DNA of 63,313 bases from Aurantiochytrium sp. KH105. Lineage: Eukaryota > Sar > Bigyra > Thraustochytrida > Thraustochytriidae. Below the pieces are notes generated by a model, which ran no database searches, was not told the origin of the DNA, and saw only the letters and a program-made list of their open reading frames with translations. Position 1 is the first letter of the stretch. Every line of letters begins with the position of its first letter. A program made the position numbers and the translations under genes. Shown piece by piece: positions 28,887 through 39,393 of the stretch. The stretch covers positions 1 through 63,313 of the forward strand of contig BGKB01000273.1 in assembly GCA_003116975.1 (NCBI GenBank), read 5' to 3'.

Positions 28887-30995
28887 GCTCCGCGCACTGT
28901 CCCTCCTTCTGCTCCACCCGCTGCTGCCGCTGCGGCCGCGGCTGCTGCTGCCTCTCCTCGAGCGTGACCACGTCACGTTGGCTTTACGCCTGCTTGCTTT
29001 ACGGCAGGTCGGCTCGGGTCGGGTCGGGTCACGTCCGCCTCAGCGCCGCCGCTGCGCTGCGCTGCGACGCGACGCGACGCTACGCGACGCCGGGCCGCGG
29101 CCGTCGCCGCCCTTCCCCTCCCTCCCGCGCTGCGCTGCGCCGCGCCGCCGTGCCCACGCGCGCGGCGGCTGCCCGAGCTCGCGCCGCGCACACGCCCGGC
29201 ACGCGCGGCCGCCACGAAGGGCGGGAATGGAGCGTGGCGTGGGTGGGTGGATGGATGGATGGATGGATGGATGAGATGACCCGATGGACGAATGAATGGA
29301 CGGCCGGACGCAGGCAGCTGCAGCGTTGACGACGGCGAGACCCGCGCCCGCGCCGCCCGCGCTGCTCCGCGCTGCTCTGCCCTGCGCTGCTCCGCCCGCG
29401 CTGCTCCGCGCCGTGCCTCGCGCGCGTGCCGGGTCCGGGCGCGGTCGATTTGAATTTGATCACCATCTCCCTCCCCTTCCTCGCTCCCACTGTCAAGTTC
29501 TCCTCCATCTTTCCCATTCAGTTTTCCCCTTTTCTCCAACTTGCCGCGAAGACCACACTGCCCGACTGGCGCGGAGCACTTGGCCGCACGCCAAGCCCGA
29601 CTGTGCGCGCGCCCGATACTTGTGTTGCGCGCTCCTGCGCTGCCTCTGGCTGCTGGCTGGCGATTTCCAGCAGCGGCAGCAGCCTTCGTTCGTTCGTTCA
29701 TTCATTCATTCATTCTCCGCACGCGTGCCTTTTTTTACCTTCGAGTTCACAGTTGCTTTTGTTGGCTTGTTTTTTTCCTCGCCAAGAGGGCCTCCGGAAA
29801 TCTCTCGCACGTGCAGAGGCCAGCTAGCTAGCCCAGGCCGCTGCGCCAGCAGCCGGGGCCACGCCGAGGGCGCGCGCCCGCCCCGGCGCTGCAGCCGCGC
29901 CGCAGCGCACTGCACTGCGCTGCACTGCGCTGCACTGCGCTGCGCTGCAGAGCGGGCGCGGGCCCGGCAAGCTGCGCGCGTGCGCCCTGGAAGGCCAGGG
30001 CCGGGAAGAAAGGAAAGGACTCGAAGGAAGCAAGCAGGCGACGGAAACAAACAAATGAATGAATGAACAAATGAATGCCAGTAATGAACAAATGAAAGAA
30101 AGAAAGAAAGAAAGAAAGAAAGGAGACGAGCAGGCAGGCTCGCGCGCGAGCGAGCGCTGCGCCGCGCTGCGCCGCGCTGGGCCTTCCTTCCTGGTTGCTT
30201 TTCGTGTCCAATTAGCCGCAGCCGCGCGCTCCACCTCGCTCGCCTGACTGGCTGGGCTCGCTGGCTGGCTGGCTGGCTGGCATGCCTCGCCTGGCCTGGC
30301 CTGAGGCGTCCGGCAGGCCACGCGAACTGGGCGCGCGCCAGGAAACGCACTCGCGCGTGCACGGAGCCTCGAGAGAGAGGGCAAAAAAAAATGCACACCT
30401 TGTCGGTCGATCGATCGACCATCTGCCGGCTGTCGTGGCCTCGTCTCGTCTCGTCTCGTCTCGTGCGCGTGTGCGTGCGAGACTGCGCGCGTGAGTAAGT
30501 TGCCGCGCACGCTCGCGCTGCAGCTGCGGACTGGGGCGCTGGGTCTGCGTCGGACGCGGCGGTGAGCATTCGCTGTCGGCTCTGCCTCTCGGTCTCGGCC
30601 TTGGGGCGCCACGACGCGCGTCGTTCGTACACGAGCAAACAGCAGCCAGCAGCTGCGACGGCTCACCGCGAATATCGACCGCCTCGTCATCGCGGGATCG
30701 GCAGCGGCGGAGCAGCAGCAGCGGCGGCTAGCAACTGCGAGCAGCGAGCAGCGAGCAGCGAGCAGCGACTGCGAGCAGCGAGTAGCGACAACGAGCAGCA
30801 GTTGCGTGCAGACGAGACGGGTCGGCACGTGCCGAGGCTACGGTGGGTTCGCCGTCGACGCCCCAGGTATTCTTTTGGGTCAACGACTTGACTCGTTAGT
30901 ATCTTCTCCTGCCCGGCACGGCACGTCGTCGTTGTGGACGGTCTCTGCTCTGGCTGACAGTGGCTGTGAGCAGTGATGGATATTTCTGGTTCGAG
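28887..30995. other. 2.1-kb GC-rich, microsatellite-filled spacer
   Basis: A divergent region between the bHLH gene (-) and the sulfotransferase-like gene (+). It contains (GGAT)n at 29249-29273, (ATTC)n near 29697-29716, alternating GCGCTGC/ACTGC units at 29905-29950, (AAAG)n at 30094-30122, (GGCT)n near 30255-30280 and (TCGTC)n at 30438-30465. Open frames occur in all phases but show only simple-repeat peptides. No gene is supported. Confidence 0.55.
29249..29273. repeat. (GGAT)n microsatellite
   Basis: The same unit is found at 16666-16689, also in a spacer. Confidence 0.85.
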
Positions 30996-32662
30996 ATGGC
31001 GGCGACTCATGTCCGAGCGCTGGTGATGATGTGCTGCGCGCTGGCCGTCGCTGTCACGAGCAGCGGACCCGAGCCCCACGAGGGCGAGACTGTGAGGTCT
31101 TGCGCGGGCGAAAAGAGCAGCGACCTCGTGTCTGCGGCGCAAGGTTCAACCTCAGCCAAAGGGTGGAATCCTGCCGTGTTGTCCATTTCCGCCAACGATG
31201 AAAAGAACCACCTCCAGGTGGATATCCATAAAGTTTTACCCGGCACAGACCCAGATGATGCACGACAAGCACTCGTGCAACTTGCCCGTAATGCTTGCGC
31301 GGAATTGAAAGTGACAAATGCGCAAGACTGCAGTGTCGTAGAAGATCATATCCGTGACGCCTTTGCACTACAACAAACGAGTTTCATCGACAAACGTCCC
31401 GGTGACACGAGCGTTTACCTTGATCGTCAGGATGATGGACTCGCGGATAATGAAGCCGATATAGTCCTTGCAAATACCAGATCATCGCACGCAGCAACAG
31501 ATGTCGCCGACGAGCATGGGACAAGCGAGGCACCTTTGAGCTCTCCAGCATGGCTTGTGCAGAAAACATCCGACCTCGCAGCGCCAAAGTGGCAGCAAGC
31601 TTTTCAGTCATGGAAATCCTTGGACGAACAGCAAATTGCAGCAATCAGCGACGACTACCGCGTGATTTACCTAAAACTGCAAAAAATGCAGGCACAACAA
31701 TTCTGAATGGATACTTGCATCGCGCCCTCTGCCCAGCCAGCAGATCATGCAAGGTGAAGCTACTAGCTTGCGTCGACGCCATGACACCAACCGCGCAGCA
31801 TCTTGGGATGATAAGTGCTGAGAACGATCGAGACGTGCGCATTTTGCTCGATCACTCAGGAGGCCCTGCGCGACGAAACCTTGGTCGCACCAAGTGCTCC
31901 AAGGTTGCGTTTCGACGCAGTCATGCATACTTTGTCCACAGCACGCGCTTTGGCTGTGCAACGAGCCCGCTGCCGCCTAAAGTACCAACGTCCGACTTTT
32001 TGGTGGACGATCAAAGCGCATGTATGGTGGATCAAATTCCAGTGTACCGACAGCCTACGAAAGTGTGCAAACGTAAGATCTTCTCCGGTGCCACGCGGTT
32101 TGCGAATCCATCCTTTTATGTTTCTCCAGATTGTCCTCCATCGCGCTTCCAGATTGTCACCGTGGACAAGATCCCATTGGCAAAGTTTCAGCAATATCTG
32201 GTCTTCGCCTTTGCACGTGACCCTGTGTCGCGCGCGCTGTCCATGTTCACGTACTGCCGCGGTACGTTTAACGCAACTGCTTTTCAATCCTTTTTGCGAG
32301 ACCCGAACGACGCAGCCTCGTGGGGAGGAACCTCCTGCTCTTCTTTGCATTTCCGTCCGCAAGAGGCAACATGGTCGACCCCAAGGCTTGGAAGCGGTCC
32401 CAAGGCTACACTTGTCGATATTCTTGGACGCTGCGACCGTCTGAACCAGCATTTACAAATGATTGTTGATCTCGTCAATCGCGGTCGTCGCGTGGACTTG
32501 CCACCGCTCCCATCGGTTCATAAGCTCGTGGCAAAATCCAATTTTGATCCAAAAAGCAAGAGTCAAAGTCTCGATCGTTGTGATGCCACGTGTATGAAAG
32601 CACTACGCACTGGGACGTTTGCTTCCGACTTTGTGCTTTGGGATCGACTTTCTTCTTTCTAG
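30996..32662 (+). CDS. Secreted/Golgi sulfotransferase-like gene with one-base frameshift
   Basis: The first frame starts at the ATG at 30996 (upstream GTG at 30960) with a signal peptide or anchor (ALVMMCCALAVAV) and runs to a stop at 31706. The rest of the protein continues in another frame to 32662. The switch falls at the A6 run at 31681-31686: the first frame reads DDYRVIYLKLQK, and the second continues NAGTTILNGYL. Together these give the sulfate-donor (PAPS) 5'-phosphosulfate loop typical of carbohydrate sulfotransferases. The 3'-phosphate motif is present later (FAFARDPVSRALSMFTYC). One missing A would explain the break: either an assembly error or a true inactivating mutation. Cys-rich spacing and N-terminal anchor suit a Golgi enzyme acting on glycans. 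Confidence 0.7.
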
Positions 32663-32866
32663 GAAAGGAAATTGATCTTCGCAAGGGATGGAACGGAAAA
32701 GAGAAGAAGTTGAGAAAAGTCATGGAAAATAAGCGTCCAGGGATAGAGTTTCGAGCTAAGAGTCTTTGGTGTGCATGTTACAGACAAATAATATTTGCGA
32801 CTGGATCTTATACTCTTCTTCGTCTTTTTTTCATCTTTTATACAACCTGAGCAGCATTTGTTACGT

Positions 32867-33964
32867 CTAGGTTCGGACATTCTGATAGACGCCAGCATCC
32901 TTCAGATCGCGAAGAGTCTGAAGAACTTCTGCTGGATCCGCGTTAGTAAATAACGTAGATGTATCGCCTTCGTTCTCCGCCTCTGCAGCCCGATGGCGAG
33001 CCTCAGGAAGCGCTGCGAGCAGTGCCGGGTCACCAAAGCGCAAAAAGGGATTACAGGCGAACTCGTGCTCAAGACTCATGGGGACAATGGGTTTGCGCTG
33101 CTCACGCAAAGCATGCGCCCAATCACGACGTGCAGCAAGTAACTCATTATCCGGCTCTAGCCAGCACGCATAATCAAAATTATCAGCGGCGTACTCGTGT
33201 CCAGGAAAGACGAGCGTCTCAGGCGCAAGAGAGCGATAGAATTTCATGGACCGAATTGCGTCTTTACCAGTACCTTCAAAGAACCGCCCTGCGCCAGCCA
33301 CAAAGAGCGCGTCGCCGGTGAAAATTACCGCCGTCTCGCAGCCGGGCTGGACAGGAATGTAAAAACTGACATGCCCCTGGGTATGCCCAGGCGTCTCGAC
33401 GACATTGATATCGAGACCCCCAAAAGGAATCACAGAACCATCTTGGATGCCAACGGTAGTTCCTGGCACACCAAAGTTGCGCTCCTTGCTGCTCCCGAAA
33501 ATGCGAACGCCGGGCACGAGCTTGCAAAGATCCACATTTCCGCCAGCATGATCCGCGTGGTAATGTGTGATGAGCGCGTCCGTGATACGAAGTTGCTTCC
33601 CGCAACGTTCGCTCTCCTTGGCCACAGCTTCGACCACCCCTCTGGCATCCGCCGGGTCTACGACGGCGACCTCGTCTCGCGCATAGTCGATAATCAAAAA
33701 CGCGTAATTGTCGCTCAGGTATGGAACTATCCGCACCGCGATCTTTTGCTCAGGCCCATCTAAAAAGGTGGCTGCGTTCGCACCGTTGCAGTTCGAGTGC
33801 TTTGACTTGTTGCGAAAAGACTGAAGTCGTGCTCGGTGGACGCGCCCGCCCACCATCGGGAATGTGTACAAGAAGTACTTGACATCAAAGACCGTCGTCC
33901 CGCGCAGCTTGAAGGCGCCTGCAGCGACCAAGGCGCCCGCGGCCGCCAGACCGAGGTAGCTCAT
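32867..33964 (-). CDS. HAGH: Hydroxyacylglutathione hydrolase (glyoxalase II)
   Basis: 365 residues. It hydrolyses S-lactoylglutathione to lactate and glutathione, the second step of methylglyoxal detoxification. The metallo-beta-lactamase zinc motif THYHADH is at 133-139. Further ligands are in GHTQGHVSF and in FTGDALFVAGAGRFFEGT, and the late histidine is in VFPGHEYAADN. The C-terminal HAGH helical domain follows (NPFLRFGDPALL). About 75 extra N-terminal residues include a hydrophobic stretch (LGLAAAGALVAAGAF), which may be a membrane anchor or organelle-targeting signal. Convergent with the sulfotransferase-like gene; head-to-head with the isoaspartate methyltransferase gene. Confidence 0.93.
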   Translation of the reverse strand: MSYLGLAAAGALVAAGAFKLRGTTVFDVKYFLYTFPMVGGRVHRARLQSFRNKSKHSNCNGANAATFLDGPEQKIAVRIVPYLSDNYAFLIIDYARDEVAVVDPADARGVVEAVAKESERCGKQLRITDALITHYHADHAGGNVDLCKLVPGVRIFGSSKERNFGVPGTTVGIQDGSVIPFGGLDINVVETPGHTQGHVSFYIPVQPGCETAVIFTGDALFVAGAGRFFEGTGKDAIRSMKFYRSLAPETLVFPGHEYAADNFDYACWLEPDNELLAARRDWAHALREQRKPIVPMSLEHEFACNPFLRFGDPALLAALPEARHRAAEAENEGDTSTLFTNADPAEVLQTLRDLKDAGVYQNVRT

Positions 33965-34343
33965 TTCCTTCCTTCCCTTGCTCGAGTCTCGTTCTCGTCT
34001 CGTCCTGACGGTCCCGTCGTCTCTGGCCAGAGGCTAAATCTGACCGTCGCTCCTCGCGCTCTTCGCGACCTAGTTGGTGCCGCGAGCGCTCTTGCGTGGA
34101 AAGGCATTTGCCATGACTTGAGCGAGGCCACGAGCGAGCAACTCGACTTGACTTGAAGCGACTTGAAGGCAAAGTTGTCTTGATAGCGAGGTGAAAAGGT
34201 TGTCGCGCGCTGTCGCATTGCAACCACGCAGACGCGCCAAGAAGGAGGTGCGCGGCCTCGCCGGAGACGCGAGGAGAAGCGTAGCGCGCTGGACCTGCGT
34301 GGTCTCTGCAGCCTTTTATCCGTCGCAGACGTGTAGGACAAAC
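33965..34343. promoter_or_regulatory. Bidirectional promoter between HAGH and PIMT
   Basis: 379 bp separate two outward-facing ATGs. It contains short repeats of ACTTGA (34147-34167). Both gene products act in damage repair or detoxification, so co-regulation is plausible but not shown. Confidence 0.5.
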
Positions 34344-35513
34344 ATGAGCACTCGCATGCTGACCAGAGCCCTCACCACCAACACAAGAAACCCGACGCCG
34401 CCATGGCGACGACTGCTCTCTGCGAGCAGCAGTGCAAGGAGCGTTGAGTTTGCGCGCATTGTGGATGCGAGCGCCGACGAGGCCAAGTCTGGGGGCATGT
34501 CGCTCCTGGAATTGTCCATGTCGCACGTGGGCCAGGCGCGCTCGCAAAAAGAACTCGTGGCCGAGCTCGAGCAAAATGGCGTGCTCAAGTCCAAAGTCTT
34601 GCGCAAAGCCATGGTCGCGCTTGACAGGGCACTCTTTGTGCCTGTCCAGCAAGACGCAGCCGTTTACGCAGAGCCGTATGCAAACGCTCCTCAAAAATTG
34701 CACGCCGCCTCTGGGGCAACCTTGTCGACACCCCATCATCACTGCGTCGTGGGCGAGGCGATGGCAGCCTTTCTCGAGGACAAGCAGCACCACGCCAACG
34801 AGCAGTCGCAACCTGTTCGCTTTTTAGATGTTGGCGCTGGCACCGGATATCTGACGGTCCTCGTGGCCGAGATGATGCACGACCTCGGGCTCCTATCTGC
34901 AGCAGGCGCGGCTCGATCTCCACAGGCCGTAGGCACAGATGCAGTTCCTGCTCTCGTGGCGCATGCATGCGAAAAGGCTGCTTCTCGTTGCACAAATGAA
35001 ACTGCCTCGCAGACCTTGCGGTTTGTCGACGCCTTTGACGAGGCTGGGCGCCCTGTGCTTGACTGTGTTGGGAGCGATGAGAAAGACGAAGTTGGCTTTG
35101 ATCTCGTGCACGCAGGATTTGCGTTCCCGCTCGAGTCGCCGCTGGGCGCGGCGCTCATTCACGACGCACTTCGGCCGGGCGGTCGTCTTGTGGCCTCACT
35201 GGCGCTCCCCGGGGACGCGCAGGAGCTCGTGATGATTGACAAGAGTGCTTCCACAGGCGAGCTTACAAAGACGATTCTTGCGCGCAACATGCACTGCCAG
35301 GCCCAATTGGCTGAGACTTTCGACGAGGTTGCCGCGACCAAGTCGCGGGCTGATCTCCTCGACGAAGTTCGGCGCGATCTTGATGCGTGGAAAGCCACCT
35401 TTGAGAGCGAGCAGGGCCGTAAGCCTTCTCGGGACGACATGATGACCGACGCCCGTGCCGCGGCTCTCTTTAAGCGTTTCGCTGCATTGCGTCAGGGCGC
35501 CTGGGACAAATAG
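34344..35513 (+). CDS. PCMT1: Protein-L-isoaspartate O-methyltransferase with extra C-terminal domain
   Basis: 389 residues from the ATG at 34344; the frame is open upstream only from a GTG. It methylates L-isoaspartyl residues to start repair of aged proteins. The core holds VLKSKVLRKAM, FVPVQQDAAVYAEPYAN, the ATLSTPHHHCVVGEAM segment, the SAM loop FLDVGAGTGYLTVLVAEM and an ALRPGGRLVAS strand. The N-terminus (MSTRMLTRALTTNT..., RRLLSASSSARS) looks like a mitochondrial transit peptide. The last 60 residues (DLDAWKATFESEQGRKPSRDDM...) are not part of usual PIMT and follow a W-F-GR-P-D pattern also seen in Sld2/RecQL4- and FAM13-type segments. The role of this extension is unknown. Confidence 0.88.
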   Translation: MSTRMLTRALTTNTRNPTPPWRRLLSASSSARSVEFARIVDASADEAKSGGMSLLELSMSHVGQARSQKELVAELEQNGVLKSKVLRKAMVALDRALFVPVQQDAAVYAEPYANAPQKLHAASGATLSTPHHHCVVGEAMAAFLEDKQHHANEQSQPVRFLDVGAGTGYLTVLVAEMMHDLGLLSAAGAARSPQAVGTDAVPALVAHACEKAASRCTNETASQTLRFVDAFDEAGRPVLDCVGSDEKDEVGFDLVHAGFAFPLESPLGAALIHDALRPGGRLVASLALPGDAQELVMIDKSASTGELTKTILARNMHCQAQLAETFDEVAATKSRADLLDEVRRDLDAWKATFESEQGRKPSRDDMMTDARAAALFKRFAALRQGAWDK

Positions 35514-36981
35514 TTTTGTTCGGGCTTTGACTTTGGACTCGAGGTCTGGTTCTGGAGTACGACACTTCACAGCATGCCGTGCTATCGTTGGAATTTTGAT
35601 GTAGAGTCATCTAGAAGAACAATAAAAATCACGTACAGCCTGAGTAATGATCGCACAAGACTTGATCGCTCGCGCGTGCGCGCGTGCACGCGTGCACGCG
35701 TATGTGCGTGCGTGCGTGCGTGCGTGCGCTGCGTGCGCTGCGTGCGTGCGTGCGTGTGTTCGTGTGTTCGTGCATAGCACCCATCTCTTTCCACGGACCA
35801 AAAGACATTCTCCCTCGCACGCGCTGTCTTGCTCGTATTATCGGCCAAACTGTGGCTGGTGTCACTGTGAGGTTCAACTTCTTGCTCTCGATGTGGTGGA
35901 CTCCGAGACCACCACGTAATGGATCCACTTTCTCGCCCGCCTTTCTGCTCCGGCTCCGACGATGCTCCGTCGCAGTCGCAGCCTCGTACTGCAGCCGCCG
36001 CAGCCAGCATGATTTTGCGGCCGGCCTCCACCTCCAAGGGAGACTCCACGACGCCACAAAACCAAGATGGAGGTCCTTCCTGGTATATCCACATCCGCGC
36101 CATCCCCCCTCGCCGCCGCCGCTTTTCCCTTCGCAGCTCCTCATCGACGACGAGGTGAAGTCCTGCTCAGGTAGGCTAGCCTCGGCTCCGTCCCCGTGCT
36201 CGTCCCGTCCTCGTCCCCGTCCTCCTCGGCCTCCTCGTCCTCGCAGTCCACGCGAGCGTCCCGCGCCGCGTTCCTGGACTCTCCCGCGCTGCCCCCCGAG
36301 CCGGTCCCGCGCCTCCTTCCCCGTCGCGGCCGCCGCCCTGGCGGGGGCAGGCCGCCGCCTCCTCCAGGGGACCCAGAGCGCACGTCCCCCGCCGCGTCCT
36401 GTGCGTCTGTCTCTGTCTGTCTATGTGTCTGTCTGCCGCCTGAGAGAGAGAGAGAGAGAGAGAGATCACGCGTCGCTCGCTTTCTTTGTTGACAGAGCGG
36501 GAATCGATTTGAATCGATCGATTTGAAAAAATCGATCGATTTGAATTCGAAACCAAGCTCGAGACCCGAAGCCGCCAGACCTCGATCGGAGCCAGGCCCG
36601 CGGCCGCGCGCTGGCTGCCGCGGCCCGAGACCCGCGCGCGCGGCGGCGGCAGACGCGGCCGAGGACCGCGGCGCGAGGGAGGCGCTCGGCGGGCTTCCTT
36701 TCACTTGTGTTGGCTGCAGTGGCTGGCTCGGCGCGGAAGCCAGCCTGCCTGCTAGGCCGACTCGCTCGAGCACGCGAGCGGCGAGCTCGAGCTGGCTGGC
36801 GAGGGAGAACGTCAACACGCGAGGCCGGGCTGCGCCGCGAGGGGCTGCGCAGCGGAGGCGCGGCGAAACGCAGTGCAGCGCAGCGCAGTGCAGCGCGGCG
36901 CGGCGAAGCGTGGCGTAGCGTCGCGAGAAAGAAAGGCGTGGTTCTTCGGCCGTGAACGAGGTACCTGGGAGACCACGCACG
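35514..36981. other. 1.5-kb microsatellite and GC-rich spacer
   Basis: Holds alternating (GTGC)n at about 35675-35770, a (CTCGTCC)-like tract at 36190-36245, (GA)n at 36441-36464, an ATCGATTTGA cluster at 36505-36548 and GCAGCGCAGTGCAGC-type units at 36870-36905. No gene is supported. Confidence 0.55.
36441..36464. repeat. (GA)n microsatellite
   Basis: Twelve perfect GA dinucleotides. Confidence 0.9.
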
Positions 36982-39393
36982 ATGAAAACACGGGGGGCGC
37001 TCTTGACGGCGGCCGCGGCGGCCGTCGCGGCGGTGCTTCTCCAGGCAGACCCGGGCGTGGCGCAGTGGACGACCACGAGGACGCGGGCGCCCGCGCTCGG
37101 AAGCGTCGGGATTGGCAACACGCCCACGCCAGAACCTACAACAGTGCCGCCCACGCCAGAGCCTACCACGGAGCCGCCTACAGAGCCACCGACGGCGTAT
37201 CCGACGACGGTCCCACCGACGCCAAACCCGACGCCAAACCCAACGCCAAACCCAACGCTTCAGCCTACATCAAAGCCAACCCCGGAGCCGACGCAAAAGC
37301 CCACGCTGCAGCCTACGTTGAAGCCGACGCCGCAACCAACACAAACGCCTACTCTGCAGCCTACTCTGCAGCCTACCCTGCAACCCACGTTGGCTCCTAC
37401 GTTGGCTCCTACTTTGGCTCCTACGTTGGCTCCCACTTCTGCACCTACGTCGAGACCTACGTCAAGGCCTACGTCGAAGCCTACATCGAAACCAACGCCC
37501 GAGCCCACGCCAAGCCCGACCCGGGCGCCAACGACAGGCACACCAACAAGCTTCCCGACACGGGAACCTACGGCGGTCAAACCGACGCCCAAGCCAACTT
37601 CGTATCCCACTTCGTATCCCACATCAAGACCTTCATCCAGTCCAACGCTGTCGCCCACATTTGTCACTACAACAGCGCCCGTCACGTCGCCGGCCCCAAC
37701 CACAGCTGCCCCCTCTGCATCATCGACACCCACGTCAGCTCCAACACTGGTGCCAACATCTTTCCCGGGTGCAGTGACAGAGTCGGCGCAGTCAGGTCTC
37801 AATGCAACGGGTGGCTTTTGTGATGGTGAATTTCTCCCGTTCCCGGCATCGACCTGGTTTGCAGTAGCCACAGTTGCATTTGCCTGCATTGGTATCGCAT
37901 TTGCTCTCGCGGGCGTTATCTTCATGGTAAGGTTCAGGAATCGGCCCATTATCCGCATGTCTCAGCGCAACTTTCTCATACTTGCCTTGGTTGCACTCGT
38001 TGTCCTCAATGTAGGTGTCATGCTTCTCGGCGCAGTACAAACATCGCCAAGTGGCGGCAAGTGCATGGCATCTTATGGGCTTCTCGAGCTTTCCATGTCA
38101 TGTCTGCTTTCTTCGCTGGGCATTAAAGAGTGGCGAGTTTGGAAGGTTCACTACCATTCCTCGCGCGGCCAGTCGGTGGCCATCAAAGATTCCAAGCTCT
38201 ACCTGTACATTGGTGGCGCCGTAGGCATCATGTTGGCTCTTCTCGCTACCTGGTTCGCCGTCGATACGCCGACCCCTGACCCGTGCGCCGACTTTAGCTG
38301 CTCGCGAAGCCCTCTGCTCTTCGCGACCTGGGGTTGGCTTATTCTGCTCGGACTTATCACGGTGGCCATGGCCGTACGTTCAAGAGACGTTCCGTCTGTT
38401 GGCAGTGAAAGCGCAAGCATCCTCTACACATCAGTCTTCACTGCCTTTGTCCTGGTCTTTCTTGGCATGCTCGTCATGACGGGCGCCGTCGATCCGGACA
38501 TGCAGAACTTTTTCATTTCTTTTGGCTTCATGTGGATCTCGGCTTGTCTGGTGACGCTCATTGTCTTTCGCAAGTACACGTGGATCTCGCTCTCTGGACC
38601 AGACGTTCGCGCCAAGTTTCTAAGAATTGGCGGGGGCTCTTCGAGCTTTCAGTCTCACGAGTACCCGCGCACCTCTGCCGAAACAACGCAACATCACAAT
38701 ACCAGAATCACGCGAACCACGTCGGCGGGTCTCGCGCCATCGCATTCGCAGTCAACCGACCAGGTCAACAAGGCTTCCTCCTTGAAACCGCAAGAGCCTC
38801 ACGAGTCACCCGCTACCACGGACGATGTCGATGCCGCAGCAGTAGAGCCTCGGGAGACGCTCAACTCATCGCCTGTTTCTTTTGGCAGATCAAATGTTTC
38901 TGCTGCGTCTCCCTTTACGCCTCTGCGCACAGCTGGGTCTAGCACGGCTGCAAGCTCGGCAAGTTACTTCTCGCCCAGCTCTGTATCAGGCCGTTCCGCT
39001 TTTGGTGCGAGCAGTCCCGCGTACGGTGCCAGCAGTCCCGGTTTTGGTTCAGGCAATTCCGCTTATGGTGCAAGCCGCAGCCCTGGATTTAGTTCTCACG
39101 CTGCTGTTGCACCACCTGCTCCAGGTAGTAGCATGCGAAGCACAGTTAGTGCATCCAGCAGCGACTCTGATGACGACCGAGCGACCACACAAAACGAGCC
39201 TGCGGTCGCACCCAGACAAGAAGTGGAGGACGCAAAGGATGCAGCCTTTCACGTCGGAGAAAAACTTGGTTGGGGTGAGTACGTCGATCGTCTTACGGGT
39301 GATCCATTCTGGATCCATACGGAGACGGGCGAGCTCACGCGCGAATGCCCCAACGAAATCTCTCAGCTCGAGCACGAGGTGACGCTTTCGTAA
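36982..39393 (+). CDS. Class C GPCR-like receptor with Pro-Thr stalk
   Basis: 803 residues from the ATG at 36982. A signal peptide (LLTAAAAAVAAVLLQADPGVA) leads into about 230 residues of PT-rich repeats (units such as LQPT, LAPT, SRPT, NPTP), probably heavily O-glycosylated. Seven membrane spans follow, from WFAVATVAFACIGIAFALAG to FISFGFMWISACLVTLIVF. The first loop RFRNRPIIRMSQRNFLIL and the end FRKYTWIS resemble the GABA-B/class C 7tm_3 domain. There is no Venus-flytrap ligand domain; the stalk takes its place. The 230-residue cytoplasmic tail is Ser-rich with repeated SPAYGASSPGFG-type units and ends with a WW-like segment (LGWGEYVDRLTGDPFWIHTETGE). Ligand unknown; a cell-surface or adhesion-linked sensor is inference. 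Confidence 0.8.
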   Translation: MKTRGALLTAAAAAVAAVLLQADPGVAQWTTTRTRAPALGSVGIGNTPTPEPTTVPPTPEPTTEPPTEPPTAYPTTVPPTPNPTPNPTPNPTLQPTSKPTPEPTQKPTLQPTLKPTPQPTQTPTLQPTLQPTLQPTLAPTLAPTLAPTLAPTSAPTSRPTSRPTSKPTSKPTPEPTPSPTRAPTTGTPTSFPTREPTAVKPTPKPTSYPTSYPTSRPSSSPTLSPTFVTTTAPVTSPAPTTAAPSASSTPTSAPTLVPTSFPGAVTESAQSGLNATGGFCDGEFLPFPASTWFAVATVAFACIGIAFALAGVIFMVRFRNRPIIRMSQRNFLILALVALVVLNVGVMLLGAVQTSPSGGKCMASYGLLELSMSCLLSSLGIKEWRVWKVHYHSSRGQSVAIKDSKLYLYIGGAVGIMLALLATWFAVDTPTPDPCADFSCSRSPLLFATWGWLILLGLITVAMAVRSRDVPSVGSESASILYTSVFTAFVLVFLGMLVMTGAVDPDMQNFFISFGFMWISACLVTLIVFRKYTWISLSGPDVRAKFLRIGGGSSSFQSHEYPRTSAETTQHHNTRITRTTSAGLAPSHSQSTDQVNKASSLKPQEPHESPATTDDVDAAAVEPRETLNSSPVSFGRSNVSAASPFTPLRTAGSSTAASSASYFSPSSVSGRSAFGASSPAYGASSPGFGSGNSAYGASRSPGFSSHAAVAPPAPGSSMRSTVSASSSDSDDDRATTQNEPAVAPRQEVEDAKDAAFHVGEKLGWGEYVDRLTGDPFWIHTETGELTRECPNEISQLEHEVTLS

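Noticed and set aside
29296..30638. Several 250- to 310-residue frames on both strands
   Set aside because: They consist of simple-repeat peptides from AAAG, GCTGC and GGCT tracts.
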